Position numbers and translations under genes: made by a program | Notes under the pieces: model-generated | The model's input: only the letters and a program-made list of their open reading frames with translations | Told to the model about the DNA's origin: nothing | The model's database searches: none | NCBI GenBank assembly: GCA_964023205.1 | Contig: OZ026848.1 | Coordinates: forward strand, 610,501-674,500 | Reading direction: 5' to 3' | Source: Lutraria lutraria | Lineage: Eukaryota; Mollusca; Bivalvia; Venerida; Mactridae | DNA length: 64,000 nt | Part shown: positions 35,401-50,400 of the stretch, in pieces | Numbering within the stretch: position 1 is the stretch's first letter | Layout: each line of letters opens with the position of its first letter

Positions 35401-38400
35401 AGATATGTTTGAATATGTCACAACTTTCATGAGTGTTTAATCAGATGTGTGCGCTCCCTTTGATTGTGATATATTTTCATTCATGCCCACCTTGCTGTTA
35501 ATTCTATCTATTCTACTACTATTCTACAATTCTTTAATTTCTGACTGTGATATTGTAAATTACACGTACATTTATTTTAATTCTCAGTCAATCATATTGC
35601 TAATTCATATTGCTAAACAAGTTTGATGTTAATTCACAACCCACGGTCACAAGTTAAGTTTCTATGTATGTGACCCATGAATCCCAATTATTGAATCGGA
35701 TTTTTTTTCACTGATTGGTTTGTAATTTATGCAACATACCATTGTCAAGAGTTTCACTGAATACAGTTTCGCCTGTTAAATCAGGTAGAGTCTCCCATCC
35801 AGAAATTGGCTCAGTATCTTTCAGTGTGTATTCTTTAGCTATTTCAAACATTGTGATTCCGTGAGAATTAGGAATCTCTTTCCTGGTACGTTCACCTTCA
35901 AAATCATCCAAATTTTTGGCTACGTATCTAAAAGGTTGAAGTAAAAATATATCGTATTGGTACTTATTTAAACCGATTCGAATTTGCTAAAATGAATCAA
36001 ATTCTGGAATAAATATTTTATATGATTTCAGATTTAAGTACTTATAATATGTTCATTTGTATCAGACTTTGTGCTTACAAATAACAGGAACACATGAATC
36101 ACCTGTATACTACACCAAGCAATGTAGTCTGGCCATTAAATGAAAAATTAAGGCTATATGAGAACGTTTGTAGCATATTGGTGAAAATTCTTACTTTTTT
36201 GCGAATAATAATCCATCATCTTCAATGTCCTCAAACTGAGTAGGATAGGCTTCAACTTGATTCAAAAGTTTGTTGTCTTCGTGTATTTCATTTCTGAAAT
36301 GGTTTGCCCAGCGAACTCTGATTTCAACTATTTTCCCTGAAAAACGTATGAGTGCATGCTTAATTAATTTCGCCCTTTCCAGAAGACGACCTCATAATTT
36401 AATTTCTAGAATTAAGAAGTGTCTTTAAGAAGACAGTCGTGAAGTTTCTCTGATGTTATAAGGGATGCTATATTACAGTATCCCTGGCCTGATTAATTTA
36501 CACTGTTCAAGCCAATAACTTATAATTTTATGAATTTCCTTGTTATAGTGAACAAATCGTTTGCGCATGCTCCATAGATGTTGCGGGATTTTTCTCATCT
36601 TATTAAGGACTTATATACATGTAGTAATACATAATTATGTGGCATTTGTGTGTTTATAAGTAAGCGCATGTCTTCATGAACACAGAGTCATAGACATACA
36701 CATTGTTCAGTGAAGGGACACATATATTGTTTGACCAAAGTTCATCAATTAATTGAATGTGTGTCGGTAATAAATTGCGTTCTAAGTTTGCGAATGCTTT
36801 CTATTATTAAAGGGGATAATCATTCTATTTCACAGCATTTTGACGCAAATTAATCCATTCCTAAATTGCTATTACTAGGTTTTGAAAACGAGGCGCGAAA
36901 GAATGACTCGTAATACTTACTAGCAGTCCAATTATGTCACGCATTAAAATGTTAATGTCAGGTCAGTTAAATCAATTACAAATTTACTCATATTGACTGT
37001 TTATTAATTCCACTCATGAAAAAAGTTTGTCTAGAACGGTTTATAACTTTATTTCTACCACATAAGAGTACAGTTTCGTACATTTTTACTTTACAAATTT
37101 TACAAACACAAGAAGTACACATTAAACAATTGCTATAAGTTGGCTTAGTCTTATTTTTTCTACGCGTGTAAATTTCACCCAATGGAATAAAGAGATTCCT
37201 CTTAATCATACAATAGATTTAGGATTTTTTCCTGACTAATTAATTCGTCATGCCAAGAAATATAGGTCAAAAGTGAGATTAGACACCTTCGCGAAAAAAT
37301 AATAAATGAGAATATCAGCAATACCACCCACACAACTGTACCATTGCAAATAATCAGCAAGATTAAAGCACCTAATACGTGTATTTGGGTAAATCTGCTG
37401 ATGTGATTCTATAAGATTGCTTATGAAAGATACAATACTTGTTTAAGATATTATTAATCTTTGAACTGGTTACTTACCTTTCTGTGATCGTGTGATATTG
37501 TTTGCAGAACAATAATTTTTTTTAAAACACATTTGAGTTTTTAAGAGCATATGACAAATGCATTGACCAGGTTTGTTACAGAATAGAGTTTTACTAAAAA
37601 GGTCTGTCTTAACGTTAAGATTCATACCCGCCGAAGAAGTTGTCTGCCACATATATCCTGTTTCCTCTACAGCGGAACTTATGAATAGTTGACCGTCATC
37701 ATCAGTATTCACAGATATCTTTGATTCGTCATCAAACAGAACCAAACGACGAGCAATTCTTGAATTGTTAGCTCTGTCTCTTGTCTCAACCAAAACACTG
37801 TAATTTTGAAATATAGGTTCATGATTTAAAACATTATTTTGTATTATTTACATTACTTTTTTATTATTCACATCATATTATTTTTAAAGCAAGACATAAA
37901 TGAAATTGAATTGATGTTACTGCTTTATAAAGAAATGAAGTTGCACATACTAATGACATGGTGAAAGATTTGGGAGACGGTCAACGCAGATTGTGTAAAT
38001 GTTGTATCCCTATTCCGACAACTGAAAACTAAATCTACCCTACTGGCTACTCTATAAACTCTCTGACAGCCACATTATTTGTTAATTGAATTATTATGTC
38101 CATTGTATCGAATATTTTGTAACATAATACTTAACTAATTACTAAATGCTCTCTCCACATTATATCATCTTCTTTATAGTATCTTTGTTAGAATTTTATC
38201 AGCTTTTTCTTAATCAAGGGTGGTTAAAACAGTGTGAATGCGGAGTGTACCTCATTGTAAAGTGTTACGCAATATTGTGTTTATTGAATTATCTTTACAG
38301 TTTTAGTATTTGAACTAACTTAACATATGCACATTATATATCACTTTATATATGTATATTTGTAAGTAACTATAATTGACATAATGCCTTAATTATCAAT

Positions 38401-41400
38401 AAAGAATTATAATATTGTGGTTACCAATTTTAACGCACATTTACACTTCTTTTGTCAACTTGTATTTGTATGCATAGGACAGTGTCACATAAAAAACACT
38501 ACAACCAAAAACAGTTATGTTATTCCATTTTTATAGTCAAGGGGTGGAACTCCCGAAATACGCTATTCAATTTGGTCAAGCACATTTTTTTTTTTGGTTT
38601 ATAATATTTTTATATGGCATGACCCTATGTTTGTATGTAGATATATTGTTCATGTGGATCTTACAGACTAATGAATCAGAAATAAACTTATTTATCAGAA
38701 TATGATATGATAGCCTCCTGGAATCAATTGCTTAGACATTTAAAAGTGGTGATAAATTAGGTCATCCATAGGGTCATGTCACTTAAAAATATCATAAACA
38801 AAAAAAATATTATTTCATATTTATAGACAAGGGTCGGAACTCCCATGAAATGAAAATGTGTCTATATTCTCAAAATATTGGTTCTGGTTAAATGTAGAAA
38901 CGACACACAGTACTGATATATATATCCAATTAACGACAATCATGTACCCTTTCAACTGACCAAATTATGTTTTTCTAAATGATGTATCTTAGACATAGCA
39001 GACTTAAAATTACCTCAACTCGCATAAAAATGTATAGGTCTAGAAAGACCGAGTAACCGAAGAAATACATGCTAAATTGCAAAAAGAAGACGAACACCTA
39101 CATAAAATTAATAGCGCATACAATGACTGACTAAAAATACAGTATACATTAACCTGCAACAAACATTCAATCACTGGTCAATTACTGATTGTGTAGCGAG
39201 TTAAATATCAAAATCCGCACCGACAGGTTTTTTACCAGCCATTTTGTCTCGACATGCATCATTGTCTCGAGCAATTTGATTGGACGGTACCTGGTTCCTT
39301 GACCAATGAAGTACCTTGTTACAAAAAACACAAAAACAAAATGGCTGCCAATTGTAATAAATGTGAAATCATCGCATGATTGATAAACAAATGACAGGCG
39401 ATTAACATATTGTGGAGGATGGCTGAAAAATATTAATAAAACAAAATCGTAATTTCGAGGTGACGCATGTTATTTACTGTGATTTAGAATGGTGATATTG
39501 GGTTACACGACCGAGCTTGACCAAATTGTATAGCGTATTTCAGGAGTTCCACCCCTTGTCTATATATATATTTTTTTTTTTGGTTTATGTTATTGTTTAT
39601 GTGACATGGCCCTATGAACTCAGCTAAGCAACGGAACCATTATCATCCAATTCTTAGCAAACAGCACATATGTGTGAAGACCAAACTGCTATTTAAGCCT
39701 AATACATTCAAATATTAATATTGCGCACCTATACATTCCAGGCTTCGACGGAAGATAATCGGGATATTCTATTTTGCCACTGTGATTAACAGTCGCCGAA
39801 AACTCTGGATTTATCGGGTGTGTTTCAATAAGTCTTCCATAAGGATCTGGTCCCAGTAAAAACACTTCGACATAGTACTGCCAAATACCTGAAAGATCAT
39901 CTGTCCATCCCAACCAGTAGGCTTGAATTCGAACCTACAAATGAATATCAAGAAATATAAATTTTCTGTACTCATTTACAATTATTTTTCATTTTGTAAG
40001 AAACAACATTGAACATTGCATGATGCAATTAATCATATCATTTATCTGAGGACTCTGGTTAGACAGTATCTAAGTTCTGACATATATCATGAAACATGTA
40101 TTAAATAATGTCTGTATCATCATTCTTGTACTTTTTATAATAATGGGTTTAACGACACGCTAACGGGGCAAAGATCATTAAATTTTGGTCACATTGTCCA
40201 GCTTAAAAGGTAGACGAAGACTTCAGAAGTGCACCAACTAGTAGGTATAACCCCAGACCTTCAATAAACCAGCTGGACAGCTTCCTCCCACGTGGGAATT
40301 CAGGGTAGTGAGAGGCTATTGGTTAGCAGTCAAATACATTAAAAACTCGATCACAGAAGTTCTAATTATTGTACAATGTACAGAAGCAATGTATCATCGT
40401 CAAATGACAGGTTTTCTTTACGAAGGATCTATTTACCTTTGTAAATTCTTCAGCAACTTTCAGGATGGTTGAGTCAGGTAAGCAGGTCGCACCTGTTTCG
40501 GAACAGTGTTTCGGAGCAATAAAGTCAAAATTAAACTGAACCTGAAAAAGACCAAGTTAAAATGTACTTTCCACCAAATCATTAAGTTTGTCGTGCATAA
40601 TCATGTTTCCATACTATTTAGTACGTACATCATAACACCAGGGACTGTTTAGGTAAAGTCTCTGATAAAACAGAATCAAAATGCTTCACAAATGTTACTA
40701 GTCACTTACTCCAGAAGTGGAATGTATAAACTGACATATCAGGACACTCGTGAGATTTATTGTTATCAAATGACAAGATATTCAGGATACAAAGATCCAA
40801 AAGTACCATTAACCAATTATCACAGAACAAAGAGCAAGTTCGTGTAATCAAACGTATGCTAGAAATCAAAAAATGTCTCAAAAGTCTAATTTAAAAAGAC
40901 TGGATATCAATATTTTACACAGTAAACAGATCGAGGGTTCAACGCAAGAATGTTGTAACTCATATTGAAATAAGAACAAGTTACGATAGTGTTGCGCTGA
41001 GCCCTTGAGATGCTCACGGTTTTGATTTCCTGTAGACCCTTGTAGTAATGTTTGTTTGGAAATAAACGACCTTGGTCTGTATTGAATAACTTCTGATATC
41101 CTCCTGACTTTGACTTAACAGCTACGTTCAGCCTAAATATAAGTAATAGACATAAATAACATATGTACAGGGACACCAGAAAGTTCCGGCAGGTAAAATC
41201 TTCCACAGAAATCAAACACTAATCATGGCCAAATAACAAAACCAGTATTTATTTAAACATTATTTTCTTTTGATTGAGCAGAAAAGGTCAAAAGCCCTAG
41301 ATGTAATAAAAACATTGTTTTACATACCAGTCTCCATGCTCTATCAGGGTCCTGAACTGATCGTCATTAACTGTGCATTCGGCGAGACCTATTTCAGGAC

Positions 41401-44400
41401 TGTCTTGTGTTATAGTTTCACATTGGTAGATCTTGAATGAACCGGGGTCTCTAATTATTCCTCCTTTAATGTAAAGGACCAATATATACGTGATTTAACA
41501 ACATTCTGTGTTGGTAATATTATAAAATTGTGTCATTTTACTAACATTTGAATAGCGTTATCATGAATTAGAAACGGAAAATGATATCTAACTTTAAAAA
41601 AGCACGGTGACAAAGAAACTACAAGTGTGTAGTTAAAAATGTTAACTGACAAAACCTTTTCTTTTATTTTGCAAACTCCTTCCTTTCTATAAATATACAA
41701 TGTACATAACAGATCTATACAAACTTTAGTTGAAAACGGAAAAAACGTATGCTGTGTTTATTGTCTAAAAATAGACACGTTTACTTTCGGTTTAAAACAA
41801 AACCATCTGAATCACTTACACCGTATGTTATCCTGAAAAGTGAAATTCAAATAATACATTTTTGCCATATTAAAGCAGTTGTCAAAATAAGAAAATAAGT
41901 CCATCTGTTTCAAGGGCTGTTTTAAAAGCTGTTTTAAAGCTCTTACCGTCTCTTGGAATTTTGGTTAAGTTGGTTTCAATTACAGTTTCGACCACCCCAA
42001 TCTTTGCATCATGTACATATGCTGGTCTATTAGGTAATCCTTCTAGTGGTGGAAAATAGGACTCAATTTCAAATTTTAGATGATTGAACCGTTTTTGATT
42101 GCTGAAAATAGTAAAAGAAATTAATTTTAATTAATAAAGTTATCTCGAATTCCTCTAACCAGATCCGCGGCCCTTATTGTCGACACTATGAATAGATGAT
42201 ATAAAAAAACTTTCAAAACATCAAACTCGAAACTTTTTACCTCCAAATAAAGTCAAGTCCGTATTCTGGGCTATCGGGTTCCAAAATAAACATGTAATCA
42301 CTATAGTTGTCCACTCGGCGATAATTAGATAGTGTTATGTTTGATCTGGAAACCACCGGCTTCATCTTTTCTTTACTTGGATCAACTGAAAAAAAGTTTG
42401 AAACAGATGATTAATTTTGTGAAAAAAAGTTAAACTCGGTATGAATGACAACATATTCAATTAATGTAAATACTTGTATTGTAAAAAGGTGGATGACAGA
42501 TGCGTTCGATGTATGGTGCGAATAAAGCAACTACTCGTTACCAGCAATATCTAATTCACTATTGTAATGTTTAAAATGTGAAGAAAATGGCCTTATACAA
42601 GCTAAAAATCTAGTGACATAACTTACGTCAGCTTACAGTTGTATTACTTTTGAACACAGCATAAAAACAAACAGAATTACCAACTGATTGAATACATGTA
42701 TGAAGCTTTCATGAAAGACAAATTTGTGACGCATAAATCAAATTGCTTGATAGCACTCTCATTTAATATCACCGTACTCTTATTCCATCACGAGTGAATC
42801 ACACCATCTTGTTTTATTAACTTACATTCAGTACATCCTTTTAAAGGTGATTCATGCAAGAATCCTTCACTGCACTCACACGTATCGGCTGCATTATCTG
42901 TACAGTTGCCTGGGTAACATGGACGTGTATATGAACAAGTCACTGAAAATAATCATTCTACTTATTTAAGCGGTACCGGTGACATGATAAAAACATTAAA
43001 TTTTCCATCATTGAGCACTATAATTACTTCTATATTTGATAACTAAATGCAAAGACACAGGTATTTTAATTTTAATTTGGAAGTAATTTCCATGTACTAT
43101 TTATTTATTATTGTTGTTGTCATTGTACGTATGTTTATCATAATTATATTAGCAAAATCTTCTGATGAATATCAATATTACCATTGTCATTGATTTATAT
43201 GTTTAAATTTGTTTAAATGTGATGTTAATTTAGCAGATTACAATTGCCATTGACTTTTATGTTTAAATTTGTGTAAATGTTATTTTGTGTTCTATGTACT
43301 CATGGACTATAAAGTCATATGTATTGAAATAAAACATATATAATTACCATCTTTTGAACGAGAAGATGGTACGAATATTGAGTCATGATTAATCATAGAT
43401 GTGTTTTAGAACCCATTTGACGTGAAGCTTTCTGTACGATATAGTGTCTGCAAGGCGATGTATTACTTTATTTATGTCTACTACCAAGCCATATATTCAA
43501 GTTTGGACAAAAGTTCATTCAGTAAAATAGTGATACTTACACTCATCACAAATTGCCCCCTGATAGCTGTCTCTACAAGCACAAACGTTGGGACTGGTAC
43601 ATGTTCCACCATTTCGGCAACTTGGTCGACATATCGCTGTAAATTTTTATCAATGTTTACAGTGCATAGTGTAATACAATGATAGAGAGATCGTATTTGT
43701 TCAACATGGAAAATACAACTTGATGCAACAAATAGTACACACAACTATTTTGTTACTACAATAGCAATATGCCCTAACAATACAAAAACTCATTAAGGGT
43801 TTTTATCTATGTGTTTAACACCATTGAATTTGACTAATCCATACTATAGCCAAAGCAATGATTATATGAAAAATTACAATAACGAATTGCCTTCTAATAA
43901 TTAGTTATTGACAAAAACATAATAGATCATATCTTTAAGATATGTCGGGAAAAGGACAAATATCAGGGCTTGTATCAAATCACTTATTTATTGACAATTT
44001 TATCAAATAACTTTACTATCTGAATCAAATTCATTTTGATTATTCAAAACTACATTAATAGCAAATTACTTATCTAAGATTACCGCCATGTTAGCTAAAA
44101 TCTATCTCACTTTTTGGCCCTGCTGTAGCAGCCAATCAAATTGCTTAGAATGCGGGCCTTATTATATATCTATATCTTCATATGGCCCGCTTATTGGAAA
44201 TGCCACTGCATTATAACGCCAGGCAGTAAACTAAGGCTGATGATAAATGTTCATTAAAAGCCACATTAGCTTTTTAAATTTAGTAATACAGAACAATAGA
44301 TTTAATGATAGTAAAATATAAGAAATATATTTTATTTGCTATAAAGCATATTTACACAATACCTTTCTTTAGCCATATCTCATAGAAATGTTGTCAGACG

Positions 44401-47400
44401 CTTATTTTTTGCAATATCATTTAAAAAATACTGTGCTTTATTTCTATATGTACTTTGTGATAAAAAAAGAAAATCGGAATGTTTTTATTGCAAGTTACAT
44501 TCAATTTCACTGATAAGATATCTTTCTAGGTAAAATAAGACCTACTTTAATTTTAACATTCAAATGCTAATGAGGCTTTAATAAATAAACATAAAAAACT
44601 AAGAATTTTGCAGTTTAGGGTACGAACCTTGGAATACTGCATTTGACAAGTCATGAATGGACAACATAAGTCATACATCCATATGCACTATTCATTATAC
44701 GACACTTGATGTTTTATTGTCACGTTCCTTTACTTATCATATCTAAATATGAGTTTGCCTTGTATTTTACAGCGATAATACCCATGCATAGTATAGGGTT
44801 TGTGTTATGTTTTCTGAAATGCTGAACGTCTATTTATTAACTGAATTGCTAAAGAGAGTGTGGTATGTTTAGATAAGGTTAATAGGCGGGGCTACATGTG
44901 TTAAATATGTATACACAATAGTTGCTCTATAATGGATATCGTAAATTTTGTCATGGAATTGTCATTTTGTCAACTCTCTTGATAGCGCTTATCAGGCTTC
45001 TTTTTAGCAAGACTTAGTGTTTAAAACAAACCTAATCACCGTACACAAAGAAAACTTAACAAAAGTCACCTGACTGTTTGTTCTGCCAGTATATTTGTGC
45101 TCTTTGGAAAATGTACGACAAAGATAATAGATTATACTTGGCTTACAAACAGCATATCAGGGCACTTAGTTGTTTTACAAAAATATGCTGTACCATTAGA
45201 CTCACTTACGTATAATGCAGTTTTGGTCACCGCTGTGTGTCCATCCCGATCGACAAAGATATCTATACGTCAAAGTCCGTCTCAAAGAATACCGGTAGTA
45301 AGAGCAACCCCTTAAATGTATAAGACAGATACCATGAGTTATTACTCTAATTGTTGAACGATAGCATACGACACGAGGATCAGTCTTGATCAATAAGGTA
45401 ATTCTACACGATTCTATTCAAAACAATACTTTAAGCGTAGGTAACAATTAACAATTTCAAGAAAGGTAACGTCGTAATTATACAACTGCCTTGAATTTCC
45501 AGATCACACGGTCACCTGTGATTTTGATAATAGAAATTGGCACGGGGAAACTGACATTGTTCTGTTTCACAAATATGAATTATGCCGTTACAGAGCACCT
45601 TACGAGTAATGTTTAATGAAATTGTTCTTAAATAAACAAATACACTTAAAAACCCTCACTTGTAGCAAATATATATATATATAATTATATAATTGTGTGT
45701 GCGTTGTATAATCTGCTAAGTGCAATATACACTCGTACTTCTGGTAGAATTTTATTTTTCTCAAGACATTCTTTCTTTTAGAATGTGCCAATCAATTTAT
45801 AGTGTAAATTGTATATTCACATGATTCTTACTTGGGAATATTTAATATACGTACCACCGCCAGTAATAGCAAGCGCAATAATATTGTCGATAATAGCTTA
45901 TCTGAGTCACTCTGTAGTAGTTTCTGAAATTTTGAAAGAAACTACAAAGTAAAAGGTGGACACAACCAAATCCACAGAAAATTAGCCAGCAAGCACGGCT
46001 TAAAAATAGTTCGTGGGTACATTTGATATTTGCATTGATCCCGATATTTCCTCCTTTAAGTTACATCAAAAAGAAAAATATATCATTTTCACTTTTCCTC
46101 GTGAAACGTACAAAAAAAATAACAAGACCATTTTATAATAAAATATGATGTAAAAGTCATCGTTTTTGTGACAGTATTTTTTACACAAAATGCCATTAAA
46201 TGATATCAAATAACTGACTGAATTCTGTACTATGATAATGTTGGAAAACAGAACAAATAATACAAGAACTTTGCGAATTCGATTAAAAAAAGATAAGACA
46301 GGGATTCCTGAAAAAAACACAAAACATTCCACTTTCCCCGAAATACTACCTTCGCTAGAATTCCAACCCAAAACCAACCATCGTATTCTAGTAGGTAAAA
46401 ATACAAAACCAGCCAAAATCATTTATATATGATATGCTTTCAGTAGATGCGATACATACCATAGTACCTCGTTTTAATTCAAATCAGATCTAATCGGATC
46501 TAAAAGGTAAAATACAACATTGCATGCGGCTATGGAAAGCCGAACTGTCGTTCGGTTTGCAAATAGTGGCAGTCGCGTTCGTTTTCATTCTCACATTACC
46601 ACACATAAATAAAGAAATGTCAGTTATAGTCATTAATATAAATGTTACATAACACTCATACTAAAGTCTGCAATAAATTAACACGAAGGATCATTTTACA
46701 ATGGCCAACTTGATTTGCCTTCAACATTATGATAATGATAAAGTTATCATGGCTGAAAATATACGCCGTAATAATATCCATGTATTCATTTTTCACCATC
46801 TGAATCTCAGTTATAAACTATCATTGTCGTGTATTCGTTTGGAGGGGTAGAGAATTGTATAGAAATCTTATATTGTTGTTGCAGATTGTGTAATACGCAA
46901 TTTGCGCATCTGAAAATAGATATTTTCTTTCATAAAGTTTTATTTTTTGTGAATCTATTGGCTTAAACAAGAGATAGACGTATTTCTCTTCCTTATTGAC
47001 TTTGTGTAGTGTAAACAGTCGTTATCTTGTTTTTTCATCTTCCAAGGCTGAATGACATTGCTAAAAATGGTTTTCTTATTGCAAGCTGCATTGCATCTTA
47101 TTGTGCAGTGTTGTTTTTAAAAGACGGAAGAATAAGTTAGATCTGGTTGGAATACAGTACATAAATACTAGTAAGGTGAACCGACCGCCACATGTACCTG
47201 AAATATCGCTCAAAAACGGTCATAGTCAACCAGCTGAAACACGCTAAAAACAGGTAAAATCTGTACTTCTGGCTTGAATAAAGCAATGTCATATCTTATC
47301 GTATCTAAAAAGAGGTATTAAACAGTATGTACAGTGCAACGTCTCCAAGCAACACCCTTTGGGATTTGCAGACTTATGTTGTTGTTAAGAGGTTGTTGCT

Positions 47401-50400
47401 CTAGAGAGGTTCAATTAATAGTTAAACCATGCAGTTGTTACAGGGAAGTCGTTGCTTAAAAGAGGACCGGTCTGTTTGTACTGTACTATTTGTTAGTAAA
47501 ATAATACTGTGAAAACGTCATTATTGTTTAAAGTCAATACGTATTTCACAATATCATGACACCTTCACTGACATACCACATGAAGTCTTATTAACTAAAT
47601 CAAAGTTACAAAATGCTTATTCCAAATTAGCAGAGAAATGTAGGGCCACCATTTAGTTGGTCCAACGCAGTTTTCATTGTTTGGTCAACGGACTAAAGCT
47701 AACGTTGGGCCAATGTAGTTCTGCTGGTCGGGGGAACGTTGAGTCAATAGTTGGCTTACCATTGGCCCATCGATATTTAAGAAATATTATGTTTTATGCC
47801 AACGATGATACAACTGTTGGCTCAATATTGGCCCAATTGGGAGGTTCAGTTTCAGTTATTCGGACACCGTCCCTAAACTGTTTAATTACACTCCAATGAA
47901 ATGGTTGCTTGAACATGGGGCTAGCTACATTTTATAAATCTAACAAACATTGATTTGCTCCGATCATTTTATCTCATCATTGATTACCAAGCTCTGTCTT
48001 AATATGTCATACTTGTTCAAAACAGTGAGGTAACGAAATGTAATCAAGGACAAAAATGGGCTTTTTCTTGGTACAATCTAGCATCATACAGACGGCTAAG
48101 ATAAAAACGTAATGCCATATGAAACCGTTTTACACTTGAAAGCAACTATTACAATACACAGCCAAACATTGAGCGGCGTCGATTGACGAAAGTATGGTCA
48201 AAGAGAAACAATCCAATTTACCCTTATCGAGTGAACAAAGGGAATGCAAACAGGATTGCTAAGTCGATTATCAGCTACGAAACACGGCTCAATTTCTAGA
48301 AGGACTTATACATGTATATATTAAGTCCTCGATTTGTATTACAAAATATAACTTTATAGCATTGTAACTATAAAGGGAAACAACTCTATCTTCTAGTTCA
48401 CGTTTAATTTCAAAGGGAGATTAACTTATGTGAACTTCATATCCTGGTTACATATTTCAACGACTATTTCGTCAGCCAAGATGGGTAACCAACCATGCAC
48501 ATGGGTTTATATAAAATCCAATTATTTCCCTCTATATCGTATATTCTGGAGTATTACTGTATATATCTAATTTGTTTACTTGTACATAATAAAAGAGAAG
48601 TATTCACCATGATTGAGAGTAAACATGCATGTACGTGTATGAATATAAATGTATGGTTCGTAAAACACACCACTCGCAATCGGTTTTATACAAATAGTTG
48701 TGTTCATCAAAATTAACAAACATTTGAAAAGACGATTTGAGGCTGATAGAATCTATACTTTCGTGTTGGACCTACGTTACCTTTTAAAGTATTTTTATTG
48801 TTAATCCACAAACACTTGTTTAGAAAAAATACCCCACCCACCACTATCTTACCACTATCATACAAAGAATACTATATGCATTGATAGTAAGAGCGACCGT
48901 GGTGGGTGGGGTAATTTTTTCTAAACAATTAGTGTCTGTGGTATTATCCTATAGTCTCGTGAAATATAACATTAAAACCTCAAATGGGTATTTTAATAAT
49001 GGGTATTTTCATTGTAGAGTAATAGTCCAACATATAAGATGGAATAAATTCCGTCTAAATATATATAGCAGAACTAAAAGAAGGTGCAATATACATGTAA
49101 CAAGAACAAATATATCTTAACGATCAAGTAATTAAAAGAATTATTTATAATAAGTTTACAAAATGCTATTGGCTAAGCTTGGAGCATTTACAACTGCTTC
49201 TTGATGTTCAATGTTAACTACAAACGTAAGTGCATGCCACCTTTTCCAACACACCACGTGACCCCGACTCTGGTTCACGCGCTCTACATATTTCAAGTTC
49301 ACAAAAGCAAAAATCACAGTGAAATGAATGTTTTTAGAAGAAAAATGGCTCGTTTCGTCGGTAATAATTATCTTAGAATAATATCAGCAATTGTTTGTTT
49401 GTTGCATATATTTTTTACAGCAAACATCTAACGGGGCTTTAACAAACATTTGTCCCTGAAATCAAAGCTCATGTTTGCGCGCCGTGTAGCCTAAATAATA
49501 AGCACTCGATTCCGGGATTGCCACACCAGTACAGACGATATTTCTTTAACTAAACTCACCAAACAACGCAAATAAATGCAAAACTTCTTCATATTTTCAC
49601 TACTTAGTGTAAAAGAAACACATACGCTCAATAGCGGGGAAAATGAAGACAGATTTGCGTTGTTTGATGGGTTCAATTAACAAATAACGTCTGCATGAGT
49701 GTAACAAACACATAACCGAGTGACTGGGACATGTTCGCTTGTTGGTAATGCCATTTATTCAAGCTGTTGTATAAAATTTATAACTTGGTGATTGAACACT
49801 TTTTACAAATGATTTTCTATTCCCTCTAACAAAAGCGTATTCACTGAATAGAATTCAATGACACAGAACAGACAGTGTTGCATGTTTAATGTATTCCATC
49901 GCATTATTATGACGACAAAGTTCATAGAAACATATAAAACTATTCACGGTCTTAATCTATACAATCTAAGTTTGCTTATAAAATACATATAAATATGGTA
50001 TATTACAATTCATGCATATTGTAAATCTTTTATGTGATTACGTACTGAATTTATCATTGATTTAATCGTTTTAAATTGTGCAATTTCGGTATATATCGAT
50101 GTTCAACAATCCATGAGAACTGATTACATTAAATTAAACATATCCATGAGAGGTTATTACAAAGTAAACATTACAGATACAAGTTAGACTTACCTAAAAA
50201 TATTGAGTAATACTATGCATTATGCGCAACTTAATGAAAGACGTCTAAGTTTAACAATCGTAGTAGAACATAAAAGCACTATGTCTTAGTAAATAGATAG
50301 ACATTACTTTACCTATTGAAGTCAGTTTAGTTACTTTTATGCACGAATTTAAGCACGTTCCTTAATGATAATTCTTACAGACTACATGTTTTATTATTCA

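Larger units (their letters stand above)
31074..42385 (-). other. Beta-sandwich ectodomain of the receptor, ending in an FN3 module (15 exons)
   Basis: The exons between 42385 and 31074 encode about 770 residues of extracellular sequence. Recurring phrases look like beta-sandwich edges: [40 protein letters not shown] and [14 protein letters not shown] followed by VDRTDP. The last two exons (31606-31479 and 31242-31074) form a recognisable FN3 fold with a B-strand Trp (GWELP), [13 protein letters not shown] and SVTT. A 37-nt micro-exon (32089-32053) lies just upstream. I do not recognise a named family for the earlier modules. Confidence 0.6.

Noticed and set aside
46066..46422. Minus-strand frame of 118 codons
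   Set aside because: Phe/Leu/Ile-rich low complexity in the first receptor intron, with no domain or suitable splice sites.
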